This document shows, one piece after another, positions 1-14,600 of a stretch of 64,000 nucleotides of DNA. Under the pieces are notes generated by a model that did no database searches, had not been told where the DNA came from, and saw only the letters and a program-made list of their open reading frames with translations. The first letter of the stretch is position 1. Every line of letters starts with the position of its first letter. The translations under genes were made by a program, and so were the position numbers. This DNA is from Melastoma dodecandrum (taxonomy: Eukaryota > Streptophyta > Magnoliopsida > Myrtales > Melastomataceae): NCBI GenBank assembly GCA_029817715.1, contig JARUPY010000391.1, forward strand, positions 62,001-126,000. Reading direction: 5' to 3'.

Positions 1-30
1 AAATCCCCTCATTACATCTAAAATACAGAC

Positions 31-369
31 AGAGATCCTCCACAATGTCCAAGAAAGCGGAATAGCATTGGCTACATAGGTGATTTTATCACCACCACAC
101 AGAGCATCAATATAATCTACTCCAGATCGTTCTAACAAACACAGCCAGTTAAATAACCTAACATTAACTTTATCAGCAGAAAGAGATATCCTCCACAATG
201 TCCAAGAACACGGAATGGCATTGTATACATAGAAGATTTCATTGCCACCACACAGGGCATCGACCTCTGGTATATTCTAGACTGTTACAATAAAAACCAT
301 CGGGTATTCTAGACCATTCTAACAAACACAGTCCGTTCAATCACCTAACATTAATTTTATCCAAGCAAA
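31..369. repeat. Two-copy tandem duplication inside a BCHB intron
   Basis: A segment starting AGAGATCCTCCACAATGTCC at 31 recurs, about 80% identical, from 182 (AGAGATATCCTCCACAATGT). The shared end block TCTAACAAACACAG is at 132 and again at 318. The second copy is longer because of a short internal duplication around 280-320. Both copies share an open stretch on the minus strand ending SWTLWRIS. It is not BCHB coding sequence and I do not recognise its origin. Confidence 0.75.
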
Positions 370-773
370 ATCCCTTTCATATGGATGAGGGATGTTTCAG
401 CAATCAACAGACATGACAATTGAAACTGGAAATTCAGGAGAAACAGGGCTATTCATGTCAAGACACGATAATGACATGAGATGAAATGACCCAACCCATA
501 GACGATCTATTAAGAGTTTTGCGTCCACATCCTCAACTCATATACAGTCCATCTGCAAACAGGTCAGTACAAACGGACATGAAAAATTATTTTGTTTTAG
601 CCCTACACAGGACAAGACATGACAACAGTATAATCGTCCCATGTCTCAAATTCAAAAATTCTCAATGCAAAAAAGCAGCCACCATAATTGCTTGATGGTC
701 CTCTGAAGTAGAACCAAACAGACAAATATTTACTACATAAAATATAATTATTACAATCCAAAGCAGGACTTGC

Positions 774-2625
774 CTTAGCCCAAGGAGGGAGACAAACATC
801 ACCAATAGGTTCACCGTCCTGCTTAACTCCAATATAATATGAGTTTGAATTTAGGAGAAACTCTGGCATATAAAAGAACTCTGGCACCAACTCTTTTACG
901 TCGCTTGTATTAGATAGGCAGTTCTTATATGTGACCTCAATACTTTGAAAGAGCCTGTCTGCATGGTCAAATTTCCCACCCTAGTAAAACATACAAACAC
1001 ATTCAAGTGAGCAACATGTACGACAAAATGAAAGCAATAGGACTTGGCTGAATACAATTGACTACAGGCAAACAAGTCAAACTTTCTTCCAAAATTACCA
1101 TATCTAAGCCAGACTTTGCACCAATATACATTTGGAAATAAATGTATTACTACAACCATATCTATGACTTCAGGTTGTAAAAACTGGGAGCGTAATATTA
1201 ATATTCCACTTTGCTCGCTTGCAATAAATTGGAAAGGCCCTTCAAAATAATGGATCACCAGGGACTCATCCTGGAGTAGAGACACAAATATTAAATATTT
1301 TATACAATGTAGCATGGAGCTGTCTTATATCTTGACATCATACAGCCTGGTGACTTCTTAGCAGTATAAGGGTAACCACTAATCCGTCTCAAATGATTGT
1401 ACAGAAATACCTGTAAATTTTGATGAAGAGCAGTAAAAGGCTCAAGTCTGAGGAGGTAATATAGCACGATTCCCATACTGGAGTAATGTGAGCCATAGTA
1501 GAAGCTAAAAAACATAAATCATTAACTACTTTTTTGGACTAAGAAAAGGAAAACAAGAAATTCTAGAAACTAGCTTGAAACAGTACCTGGGTATATCTGG
1601 ATCAGAAAAGTTGCGATATCTATCTTCAAACACCTGCACATGATAAATGAGGCTAAATCTCTATTTGCTTCGTACATCATTTCATTGATTTAAAGTAAAC
1701 TATAAACTCACCTCAAATCTCTTCGAGTCCAAAGCTCCAATGGGCTTCGAGAGATCTCGAAAGGTTGATGACTTGTTAAAATCAAGAAACTCAGAGGAAT
1801 AATCAGCCAATATCCATGGGAAGACCGGATATTGTGTTATATCATTGTAAGATCTTCCGGCCAGTGTATTCAGTAACATGAGGTATTCAAAGTTTGTTAT
1901 TTCCCTTCTCCTCCATCTATCCCTAGCAGTTTCAGCCATTTCCACAGCCACCCGCCTATCAACAAAAGTAATGATTGCGCTCTTTTCCTTGCTAGTTCCT
2001 TTTGGAAAAAGATAATCATTTCTTGTAGTGACAATCAACGTCCCTATCTCTTTGGCATCCTTTTGGGAAGCAAAGTTGAAGAAAACAGGCGCGCTAGAAT
2101 CATTAAAGAAAATCTCTATAGCTGTATATTGAAGCAAATAGCGAGTCCAATGGACAGATTTTATCTAGAAAGAAGAAAGAGAATTGGAGATCAGCAACAC
2201 ATCAGCAAAAGGTATTCACAATGAAATGAAAACCACAGATCCTTGCTTACCAAAAAAAAAAAAAGAAATGAAAACCACAGATAATATCCCAACCTTGTCT
2301 ATGCTCCATCGTCTATACCGCTTCATATTTTTCAATTGTCCACGATTCCCTTTCCCACTAAAAGACTCCGGGTTACCAACTGTTATTCCCCTGTCAGATT
2401 CCATAAGGGAAAGCAATGACCATTTGGAAACCTTTTGTCGATGGTCATAATTAAAACTATCCGAATTATTTGGCAATGGGAGGTTCTTGAAAATGGAACC
2501 CCCAGATCCTTCCACCAAGAGTTCTCCAAAAAAATGCAGAGAAGATTTCAGCACTGCCAATCGTCCAGCTATTTTTCTCTTTGGAGTCACTAGAACACAA
2601 GAAGCCACGACAAGGACCTGCATGA
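774..2625 (-). other. PH-BEACH and BEACH domain exons of BCHB
   Basis: On the minus strand, 2.62-2.30 kb encodes the PH-like module, with a [20 protein letters not shown] stretch and ending around [13 protein letters not shown]. Then 2.16-1.71 kb encodes the entry to the BEACH fold ([20 protein letters not shown], then [16 protein letters not shown]). Short exons at about 1.64-1.59 and 1.51-1.41 kb give [14 protein letters not shown] and [11 protein letters not shown]. The exon 980-774 starts [11 protein letters not shown] and includes [12 protein letters not shown] and [11 protein letters not shown]. These are the conserved BEACH blocks in order with no internal stop, so this part of the gene looks intact. 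Confidence 0.92.
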
Positions 2626-5600
2626 CAAGAAAAAATTAGGTCATTCAATCTATTAATTTAGTTCTGCTTACAGACAATATTATACATGCCTCACTCATTT
2701 CTGCCTCAGCAGAGGAGGCAGAAGAGTCCATTTTGTCTTGCAGACCATCATTATGGTCACTGTTATCTATTATGTCAGAACTTCTTCCACCTGCAACATT
2801 TTCCGGAGCAGAATTTCTCTGCACACTAACTTCATCTTCGTCTTCATTTACTTCTGAACTCAATTCATCAGTAATCCCATGGACACCTTTGAGGAGAAAT
2901 TGCTTCATTTGCTCTGGAATATGGCCCACGAAACCATATTTGCTCTCATTTGTGGGAGGAACAGGTTCATCCTGAGGGGTAGAGTATGGTGGATAGCATA
3001 ACTTCTCATCAAAATGATAGTTTTGCCTCAGTTTTTGTCTCCGCCGCCATCTATCTTCTGTTTTGTCAAGTTTCCAATGTCTGACAGAAGTATGCGGGAA
3101 AGCACCAGCAGACCATGGCCCTCTCTCATCCATCAATTTACGGAGAACGTGCATCCATTTGTCCTAGCAGACAGGATCAAATCTTCAAACAATGGGAACA
3201 AAATGTCAAACAGATATAGTACTAATTAGTCCAGGAGTAGGCTTACAGTAACATTCTGCTGTTGTTCATCATGAGAGAGTAGAAATGCAGCTTTTCTGGC
3301 CTCATCTGATGATATCAGGGAGTTCAGGCTGCTCTTAAGTTCATCTTCAAAGGCATTCATGCTATCAAGCTCCAATGAGGAGTTTTCCTCTAACCTAGCA
3401 TGGAGATCATGCAATTGTCGATCCCGGTCAGATTTCAACGACTTCATATATTTTGCCTCATCAGCAACCTACATACAAATGTCTTGTAAGATCTTAGACA
3501 TTAACACGGTATAATTTCACTAAAACAGTTTTGTGATCACATCAGGTAATATAGCAATAAATTCTTCTTCAACATCAGATATACTAGAAATCGCGTCATC
3601 TTTTTACATGGAGAGATGCTATGTTCGAATTACTCAAATCTGTAGCTACACTTACAAAAAAAAAAGAAATCTGTAGCTAGAAACCCTATAACTTACAGCT
3701 GCGAGAACTCTATCTTTCTGGATCAGATTGTGTATGGAGTTTGTTTCTTTACTATTGCTTCCTCCATCTGATGAGTCATCCCTGCCTGCAATGCTTGTAA
3801 TAAGCATCGATTTACCACAGTTGACAGTTTCTCGAATCAAGTGCGACATCACATGAAAACGTGCACCATCATCTAAAATTCCATATCGTGATCTGACAGA
3901 GAGCAAAGCCCTGGAGAACAGCATGACATGAATTATTGACAGGCTCTAAACAACAACATTTATATAAACATTATTCTCAACAAAAAAGTATTTGGTTTAT
4001 CCTACTATCAACTAGCCTAAAGACTAGAGCTTAAATACTATGCAGTAATTGAATTTTAGTTCTAGATGATGAGTAATGAAGTTGAGATCCCAATCTTTAC
4101 ATTGATCCCTAAAAACTATTAATGAGAATTTAAATAAAAGATAGAAGCTGTACCAGATAAAAAGCTGCAACCTCATTTTGCTTTGTTCATCATCAGAAAC
4201 TAATAGGCAAGGCAATAGCAATATGAATTGTTGCACACACCGAGAAGCTCTTTCAAGAGATGACCGGCACAAGTATAAAATAACAAGTCGGAAAACAATT
4301 CGAGGGCATTTTTCGCCTCTTAATACTAAAGCCTTGTCAACCAATTTGGAAGTTCTTCCACCCAAAGCATTACTAATTCCCCCAGATACGACAGCAGCAG
4401 CCATCTCAGCAGCAGGAATATTTAGTGATTCCACTAAACCCCGAGCCCTCTGGCCAAAGGACGGACCTGCTATTGAAGATGCCTTCGCCACTGCTTTGCT
4501 CGGTCCCTTTCCATTCATCTCGCTAAAAATTACCCATAGGTTATCATACAAGTCCCACCACTTATCATCAATTGCTTCAGCTTCAGATGAGGATGGCAGC
4601 TTCCGAGTGGACAATTTCCTACCCAATTAGGAACATTAAGTAAATAGAAAGAAACCACTTATGCAAGGCATACCAAAATAAAACACAAGGAATTAATCAA
4701 GCAGCTCCTTAAACAAACAACTTAGAGAAACTACATTCAAAAAATGCAAGGGGAAAGAGTAGCATGTCTAAGATGACATTACTATAAAAAAAAAATTGAG
4801 GGAAGGTTGCATTACTAAGTAGAGAAAGCAATCTTCCCAGTGATGGGACCCTTAATGCGAAAAGTCGGTTTACAAACTCCGTCATATGAGTACTCAACTG
4901 AAAATTAAAGAAAGAGATATTGCACAATCAAATTATAGTTGCATTGATCATCGGCTTAGGAGTTCATCATATTTCGGATTCATGGGCCTGAATGGTTTAT
5001 ATTTTATCATTTATTACTACATAGATACATCAGATTGTAGGCTATTCATGCTGCAGCAAGCAGATGCCAAAAAAAACTAGAAGTCTTTATACTGAGGGAT
5101 TACAGTACCTCGAAGATTGTTCACTAGATTCTCCTTGTAGAAGGTCTCTTAGAGCAAGATTAAATTCTTTATGACTATCTAAATCTAAGGAGAAAAGTGT
5201 AAAATCTGAGCTGCTAGCTGGAAACTGCAAAAGAACAAGAAAGGGGTCATAAAATCAATCAAAAATTTGGAGATGTCATCGAAGTTCAACATAAAAAAAA
5301 GGGTGTGGACCATGAAATGTTCATTGAAGCACTCATCAAGGTTTCAACACATGATTTTTCAGAAGAAAGAGTCTCCATGTCATTTTTCTTTACTACATCA
5401 AGGAAATCCTCCGTTCCATGTTTTGTACCAAAGAATTGATCATAGTCCACCATAAATAATGGTTCTTTCAGACATGCTATGAAGGCTCAAATAATGCAAA
5501 TTGATGAGCAAATTTATTTATTTACCGGAAGTTTGTTATCAAGTTCAGATATAAGCAGCTCATCAATCAGTCTCAACAGGTACAGAGTGTTGTCTCGACA

Positions 5601-8600
5601 AGGTTGCCAAAGAAATATGTTCTCCACAGATGATAAACCCACTAGCCTCTGGACTATGTCATCAAATAAATCACGGAGAAAATGTCGATATGATTGTCCA
5701 CCCTGCCAGTGGACAGAAATAATCAAAACCAACCCTGATTATTTTACAACACGACAATCAAATAAGAGTTTCACATACTTGCTCGCATTGCATAAGAAGG
5801 AAACTGGTGGCATCTTCTAGATGTTGCCAACCTCCTTTCACAGCTAATATTTGGTGACTGAGAATCACACAGAATAGGTTTCTCATAAGATGCTGCTCGC
5901 TACTATCTATTTCGCCATCTTTCAGGGAGTCAACCTGATAATCTTTCAGCACCTCAAGCTTTACAGAAGCTGTCAACATGGCACTCCATCCGTGTTCCTA
6001 CAAAAAATGATAACCACATGAGACGAAAGCAATTCACGCCGATGAAAAAAATGTTCTAAACATATTTTGAACAAGTACCATGAGGGCTTCAATATTTGCT
6101 GGATTTGAATCAACTAAGTCGTTCAAATCTCTCAAAATTCTGATTTTTGCAGCCGATTCTTCACAGAGAGACAAGAATCTGAAGATAAGAACCAGCACCT
6201 GAGGAAGGTAAAATTGGGAACTGCTGCCCTTACTCGAATTCTTTTGAAGCACCTGTAAGAATGAGTACTAACAATATGACATGGCTGTTGAGAATTTTGA
6301 TGATAACAGTTAAAAAGGCCACAGAAGTCAAATGTTACATATGAACCTGCTTTGGGCTCGCACCACCAAGGAGGATGTCAAACAAGGCAGCACACAGACC
6401 ATCTGTTAGAGGAAATTTAAATAATCTCTCAGATATACCGACCAATAATGGTTGCATTCTATCGTAGCTACTACGAAGCGCTTCTGAAGGCTGTTTAGAT
6501 CTTCCAGAACCAAGACTAAAGAATCTTGCTCCCTTCTTCTCCAAAGGAACACCAACCAGAAGTCTCCCAAGGAATTGTAAGCTCAGCAGTCTGATGGGCT
6601 CATATTCCCTACAATGTCCAACAAAGATTCAAAAAATGGGACAGCTTGTGTAAACTTCTAAGAACTGCCCCCTGATATGATTCTGGTGAATGAGGAATTC
6701 AAGTAAATTTTCAACCCAAAAAAAAAAACAAGACTAACTCCTAATGGGAGTTTTCACATTCCATGAAAAGATGTTCTCAATTTTATTTAGAGTATCTGCC
6801 AAATGGCCAGGGAACAGGGTGTCTGGTTATCTTTGATAGACACAAATGTGGCTCACTAAACCATGACAGTAGGTAGATGGATGATGAGGACAGAAATACA
6901 ACTTGGACCACATTGGGCAATGCTAAATATCAGCTTGTGCAACAAATTCTGCTATGGATTCTTTCAACCTAAGACTATCATTCCATCTGCACCCTTCATA
7001 AGCAGCAGGTTTAAGTATTGTCATGCTGTAAATTAGGACGTTTCATCTGAGGACAACTATCCCCTAGTTTCGATGTACAGGACATAACAGCAATTGTATC
7101 AGTTTTCAAGATCTCGTATAACCTGCTATACCCGATAAATCAATTGAAAGCTAACCAAATTGTGAAAAACAAATTATTATTGATGCCCTAGGAAACGGGG
7201 ATTATTGAAGCAGAAGGTGCACAACAATGATGACTAATGACAAACATAACAAAGAAAAGGGGCATACCTCTGAAGAAGATTCAGAAAAATATGACATCCC
7301 CCCATAGCATTAACTTGTTCCAGGAAAGAAACAAGCATCGTTTTTTGAGATATAGCGCGGATTACCATATGCAAAATATCTTCTATGCATGCCATATCTT
7401 GACTATTCTCAAAGAAAGCGACAAGTGCACTTATATCCGCTGCCACAACATTCTGCCTGAACATCCACCAATATTCAATAGCATGACTAGACATTTATAG
7501 TATTCATATGCACTTATAATTAAATTTCAACAAAAACATTCAAGAATTACCAAGTTGCAGAGGAGTTGAATACTCAACTAGAGAAGAACAAACAAAATGA
7601 ACAAAATATTGTCTTCTACTCACAAAATTGGTGTCTTAAAAATCAGGGGAGGTCACTTCTACCAAAAAGAAGGGGAGAAGCAAATCATGAGTTGTTGTAC
7701 CTGAGGCTCATCTCGCCAAGACTTAACAATAAAAGACGAATTTTATGTATATCATCCAGACTAGGTCTTTCTCCAATAATCTCTTTGGTGAAAGGATGGA
7801 GAAGAGGCTTGCTGCCAATGCATAACCTTGATTTGACGTTCCAATAATATATTCGTATCATGTCAAGTACCCAAGGAAGGCGGCAGAGATTGATTTGTAA
7901 CCTAGGGTCATTATCAAACTGCTGGATCAAAAACATGTAGAGTTCACGTTGCACCCGGTAACTAGTGTAGACCCAAATTAGAGGATCAAGAAAAATCGCA
8001 GTTATAGCTTCTGTTACAAGAATTTCTGCCAAACCTGGAAGAAACAAAAAGATATACCATATCAATAACATTAGAGATCATGTCCAAAAAACAATGCCCA
8101 GGAAACTCTAAGGAGACCTTTTCTACCATTTTCTTGTCTAATAAAAGCACACGAGCTTGACAAAGGATGTAATGAACAGATATTGTGATCACTCACATGC
8201 TACGACATGTCTTTAGCCTAGTCATGAAAGACAATTCAAAATTACTTCTGAAGCCACCATATGTGTCTGGAAATGCATTCGCACAGTATATTCACATACT
8301 CAAGTAACCATAATAAAATAAAATATTAATAGTACATACCACAATTCACAATAACATTAAAAAGATGTTTCAGGGCTGAGAGTGTTTCCAAATTAAGTAG
8401 CTGAGGGGGAACGGAACGCAACAAAAAACCAAGTATTGAAAATCCAGAAACTATGTGCATCTGCTGTTGATTTGCCAGATTTTCATCCAAGACACATGCT
8501 ATAAGCTCAATAACTTCAGCGGTGAGACGCTCCCTGGTGATAGGAGTGAGTAATGTTTGTCCAATTTCTTCATGATCATATCTCTCAGATTGTGCTATCA

Positions 8601-11600
8601 AAGGGAAAAATACAGAAACTCCACCAACACAGTAAATGATCTGCTGAAGAAGACGTCTTGAACACAACTGTGTGCCAGGCAGTACAGTTGCTTCAATTAA
8701 TTTTCGATCCAATCCATATTCCAACACTGTGGTTGCATTAAACAATTTCCTACCTGCACTTGCCTGAGAAAATAAACCACTTTAGCATTCTTACTAAATT
8801 GAATGATCTTTTCAAGAAAAGGAGCCCTGGGGTACCTGCGCATTCAAGGCAAATATGACTTTTGACACAAGACCATCTTTAGCATCAAGGATCCCACTAG
8901 GAAACCGGTTGATGTTAACTGAAAGAGACTCATTATCATAGAAGGAATACATATAGCTTGGACCCAGGAAATAGATGGCCTGGACAGACTCCGCAGATAG
9001 AGCATCATTGAACAAATAGATAGGGCCAATTTGACCATGGAAAGGAAGAGAATTCAGAGCTTCAGGAGATATTTCTTCATGCACCGGCAAAGAGAAGTTT
9101 GCACCAATACTGGAATTTGTCAACAGCTCATTGACCTTTGCATATCTGTGGTTTACAATTTAAACTTTCATATAATGACTGCAATTTCAACTTTCATATA
9201 ATGACAGGAAGAAAGAAAAGTAGTAGTGGAGCAACTTCTCTAGAAGCACTAACACATAACAGCTAAAACTAATAGATAACAGCAAAAATTAACAGTATTC
9301 TGCAACTAACATTTAAGTATTTTTCCTACACTATCATCGATGCTTCTAACTATGTAGCTCTCTAGCTACAAATATTAATTCCACCTTTTATTTCCATCAC
9401 AACATTATAAAAAATTTACCCTAAAAACATTGACTAAAGTGCATCTAAACCCCCTTTCCAACCAAAAAAGGCTGCTTCTGGATTTGGGAGCCATTAGGTA
9501 AAGAAAATGTATTCATCGCCAAAAGATCAAAAGAAGCCTGGAAACTGGTTTCTTAAAGTTTGTAACCACCTGGATGTAATTTGAGGCATTTAAATAGAGT
9601 TGTCTCAACTTTTAGATAAAGATGAAGTCTTCCATGATAACTTCTGCTGAAATCAAAGTATCCGGACCATGTTTAACAATGAATACTAACGGATACAGAT
9701 CAATGTCTTGTCCAGTCACTTGGTCTCTCATGTACAGAGAGTAAATTACAAGTGAATATAGGGGTGATTCTTGCCACGATGACAAAATTACTCCTATGGT
9801 TTGCATAAAATAAACTTTTTCGTTATGCCAAAGTTTGCCATACTATGTATTTCACACCTTCATATGTAATTTCGTACGCAAGATATAACAGAGAGGTTAA
9901 ATACAAGTCAATCCGCTCATTAGCATTACAAGCCACGTAGTCCAACTACTTAAAATTTGCAAACGATATGGACAGACAGAAAGAATAAGATATACTACGC
10001 TTAAACAGCAACAAGAAAAAAGAGACAAGAGGTCTCACATTGAAATTGTAAATAACAGGTAACATAAAAATTAGTCAATAGAGGATGCTCGAGTTATAAT
10101 TAGGTAATAGATAAAGATGTATTAAGTGATAGGAAAGAAACAAGTGTATAAGAAACGCATATGGTTCACAGACTAGGAAGAAAAAAGAAACAAGTTGATG
10201 CAGGTGTATCAGGTACTTCTATCGACCATAAGCTTTCTATAAAACCTTTAAAGTGTGTTCTATTAGGTAGTTCACAAGATCATTACTGCCTAATGCATAT
10301 GAATATAGGATAGTATGAGCAATACCCACGGCTTGAAAGTTAAAGTAACAAGGGCTGAAATGCCAATTGCAGGTTGGATAAGCCGAAGATTTATTCATCA
10401 TAAAGTTCAGCAGTTCCCAGTAAAACCACAACTAAGATGGTTTATGCCATTGCAAATTCTTGATAAACCTAGGTGATATAGACCACTGAAGATTTTTAAT
10501 ATTAAACAAAGATGAGGGGTTAGTCTACATGCTATTTTGACTAATCTATGAACTCCTTTTTCTACCAAAAGAAAACAAAGATGAGGGGGTGGTGACAGGG
10601 ATACAAGGAAAGGAGGGAAACGGATGAAAATGTATATGAGGGGAGAAAGAAGATCCATAGGGCTTATCCTCTTTATGCAATGACGGCTTTAGTGCTTGTT
10701 TTTCGTAAATACAAAAGCTTATAACAGACAGACAAACTCCTCGACAAAAAAAGCAAGGTAACAGACCTGCATCTTTCTGATGATACAAGAACGCCATCTA
10801 AGTAACATCGCAAGAGACTCCCACCAGAAAATGCTCTTCCAATACTATGAGTAATACATAGGTGATGCCATTTCTTTTGGACAAGACTTACTTTCAGTTG
10901 CACTAATTGTTGTTTAACATGGAGAGTCTGCCAAAGAGGAAAAAGAAAACAATTCAGGAGCTACATTTTTATTCTGATAATACCACTATTATGAGGAAAA
11001 CAAATTTCATCATTGGTAACGTTGAAATTCCTTAATGAGAAACAATTATCGTGCAGTGGACATATATGGAAGCACACAAGCAGTAACCAACATCAAACCC
11101 CGAATGAAGACCAAAGAGAAGGATGTGCAAAACGAAAACAATAATCTTTAAATTTCTCCATGAAACAAGCAAATAGAAAAATGAAAAATTCCTCTGTTAA
11201 AGAAAAAATCTTTTAAAATCTCAGAAACCAAGGGCGCCATATGCGTTGATAAAGTAGTAGACACCTCGTAGTGACTGCTAAGAGTGGCACTAAAGATACA
11301 GAGGCAGCATAACTCAGAATATGGAGACATAAAAAGATACTTCGCTTGAAATCAATCCTGAAGCTATTCTAGAGAGCTACCAAGTTTTTACCTCATACAG
11401 GATTTTATCCTTCGAAACCATAGCCAGGCAACCCCTTCCATTGTCAGAGAGAAAACTGAAAAGGCTTGCTGCTCCATTACTTCGAAAGCTTTCTATCCTC
11501 AGCCAACAAGAGAAAGAAAAACCCCTATTGAGAGGCCACAGTATGGGCGTACTGATCTTGATACCCTGCAGCAAAAGATGCATACTGAAACAGTCAAGTC

Positions 11601-14600
11601 TTGCCCGAAAGTGAAATGGTATGGTAACGATCAAGTTATTCTCGAATGAATGCAACAACAACTAGCTCTTTATACAGCTAGAGTACATTAACAATAAAAT
11701 TGACTATTCCTATAAGTGAAGCAGTATCTTTCAATACATAGAATTGGACAAATTATCCACCACCAAGCAATGTCTTCCATATACCACAGGATGCATGCGC
11801 AAGACAACCTAACACTCGATAAAGGATTGCAGATGTAAAGTTAACAGCTTTTGACATAGTATTATTGTATACGTCCTAGGCAAACCACATGACTTGTATG
11901 CTAAAATGCCTATCGGAGCATGTTCTTGCTCACAGTTGCAAAAGGAGATACTACTAGCTCTCAAAGGCAAAAGAAAATTAGAAATTCAGAATATACTACA
12001 ACAACTTCGCTCACAATATTAAAAAGAGGCAAAACAAGTATAAAATTTTCAAGGAGAAGTTGATAACAGAAGCCAAAGACAAGAATTTTTTGCAGTCTAT
12101 AAAGCCACAAAAGATTACCAAAAGGAAACAATAATGTACGGAAGGGGAAGGATCAACACATTGGCAACGGCCTTGCATTTGTAACAAAATGCAAAGAGAT
12201 TGCTTTCATAGGGTTTGTACCATAAAAGGCTAGTTTTAGAAAAAGTTTGTCAAAAACGACCTCAGTTTGAGAAAATAACAATTTATCATCCCTAAGGCAC
12301 TGTTAAGAACCGTGTCTTTCAATTTATTAGAAAGACGTTCAGTACAGCGACACTTATAAAAAATTTTTCTAAGTTTTTCAAAATTGCTGTTTGGAACAGC
12401 AACTTAGGGATGGTAACTTAGGAATTTCTCAAACTGCGGAGGTATTTGGCCAATTTTTTACCAAACTAACTGTAAAACTGTACAAGGCTCTGTTTTCATG
12501 TCTCAAACTTATAAAACTTCATTAGCGAAATGAATCTCCATTTATATAGAAGAACCATAGCAGTTCAAGGTCACTATGATGTAACTCTATCATCATACAA
12601 TACCAAGCATTGTCAGAACACTTTATAGCTTGTCAAATAAAATTAGAAGTAAAATAAAAGGCAATACTCGGGATATCTACGTTGCATTAATTCTTAGTAT
12701 CATCTTGTTCTAATGCCTTAACCCTGTCCAGAATAAGTCCTTCCGAAAATTAACAATATTTACAACTGGACAAGCAGGCAATCAATGTATTACCAAAAAG
12801 GCATTTAAGCAGCAACAGGACATTTTCTTGGCATGGACAAAATGACTTATAGATCTCCTACATTCTGGTGAATCATGTGGGCTTGTTTTGGTGACTATTT
12901 CTGCTTTTGACTTACTAATGAGCAAGCTGTCTAAAAGAATATGCCTTTCCAGTTCAATGAATTGCTTAATGCATAAGACCGGGATGGTGCATTGGCATCT
13001 ACTGTCTCACAAAAAAAGACAAGAATTTCTTGTCAATTCCTTGTCCAATTATCATCCATATAAGGAAGGAGTAATTTCTAAAGTGCACTTCTCCAGATAA
13101 TTTGGCAGCTGTTCTGACCAAAAAAATACACATAAAAAACCAGTAGACGTAAGTAGGGAGCATCATAAAAGTAATTTAAACTCTATCAGCAGGTTAATAG
13201 TAATACAATAAACAACTAATAGAACAGACTCAAAATAATAATTCCAGGCTTACGGAATCAATGCCGCTCAAATCAAAAAAGGCAGTTGGTCCCCGTTCGT
13301 TCAGCATTGACAGAACACTTGTCAACAACAGTGAACAATACTGCTGTCGTGATCCAATTTTCTCACTTCGAAGTAGAGCAAAAATTTTCCGAATATCTTT
13401 TCCTGATATGCTATGCCCACCAACAACTTGAACCAACTGTGCAATTTTAATTATAACAATATCATTTTCTTCTTGCAAAAACCAGTCAAGAAGAAAAGAA
13501 ACCACCCCAGCTCTGACTGATGAAGCAAGATTGGAAATGGAATCCCTGAGCAGCAGTTGGTATGCATTAAGCCCATAATGATGCAAAGGTTCACTGCTCT
13601 GTGAAACCATAAACAACAAAATGGACAACTTTTAAATTTCCATTTAATGATATGCCAAGGACTATAAAACTTACTATTTTAAGGGGTTATAACAGAGTTC
13701 GTTAGAAAAATGGGGGGGAAACAACAAATGCTTCCTGACCTTTTGCAGAATGCGGAGATAGAGTATTATCACATCGTCGTTCTGATTCAAAAAGAAAAGA
13801 GAATATGTTAGACTGGGTTATAACATTTGATTGCCTGACGGTAGGATAAAGCACCAGGTGACAGGATATACTGGATACTGAAAAAATTAAGTGAAGCTTC
13901 TGTCACCTTTATAATGGGATTTGACTTTAAATCAAACTTTCCATCAACGAGCATATCAAGCAAAGCATTAAGAAGCCCTTCACTTGGACCAGAAATGTAA
14001 CTGTCCAGTAGCAAACTCTGCAACGTTTGGTAACCAGTGCCAACTAGGGATCTGAAGGTAGCCTGTATTTGAGTACACAATCTGAAGAGTAAGGCCAACA
14101 GCAAGGAGACACAGACGCTAATGCTTGCAAAGGCATCAGAGGTTCAGGCTCTTCTAGGGCATCGGAAACAAAACGTGACAGGAAATAATCACCAGAGAAG
14201 AAGTAGCACTCATCAAGACCGAGATACCAAATGGGAACCTTCTAAAGATCTTTCTTTCACCCTAAACACAGAAATAGCAGCTAGACAGAACTCGCTATTT
14301 GTGGGCCTGGGAGGACTAATAAGGGATTAGAGGGGAGCTTTGATAGGGGGCTTCAGCAAAAAACACTCAAACACAAATAGCCTAGTAGCCGAAGCCCTTG
14401 CCGTGAATTACATTTGCAAAGCAACTAGAACTACAAACATTGGCAATCCAAACAGATCTTCAGGCTCAGCTCAACTTCATAATAGGGGAATGCCACTGCC
14501 CCTCACTAATTGCTCCTATTATCACTAACCGCAGGTCGCTCTTAAGTGATTTTGAAGATACCTCCATCATTCACATTGCGAGAGGAAAGAACCTAGTTGC

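Noticed and set aside
896..1315. A 139-residue minus-strand frame next to a BEACH exon
   Set aside because: Most of it is intron between the exons at 1.41-1.51 kb and 980-774; the true exon is read in another frame there ([11 protein letters not shown]).
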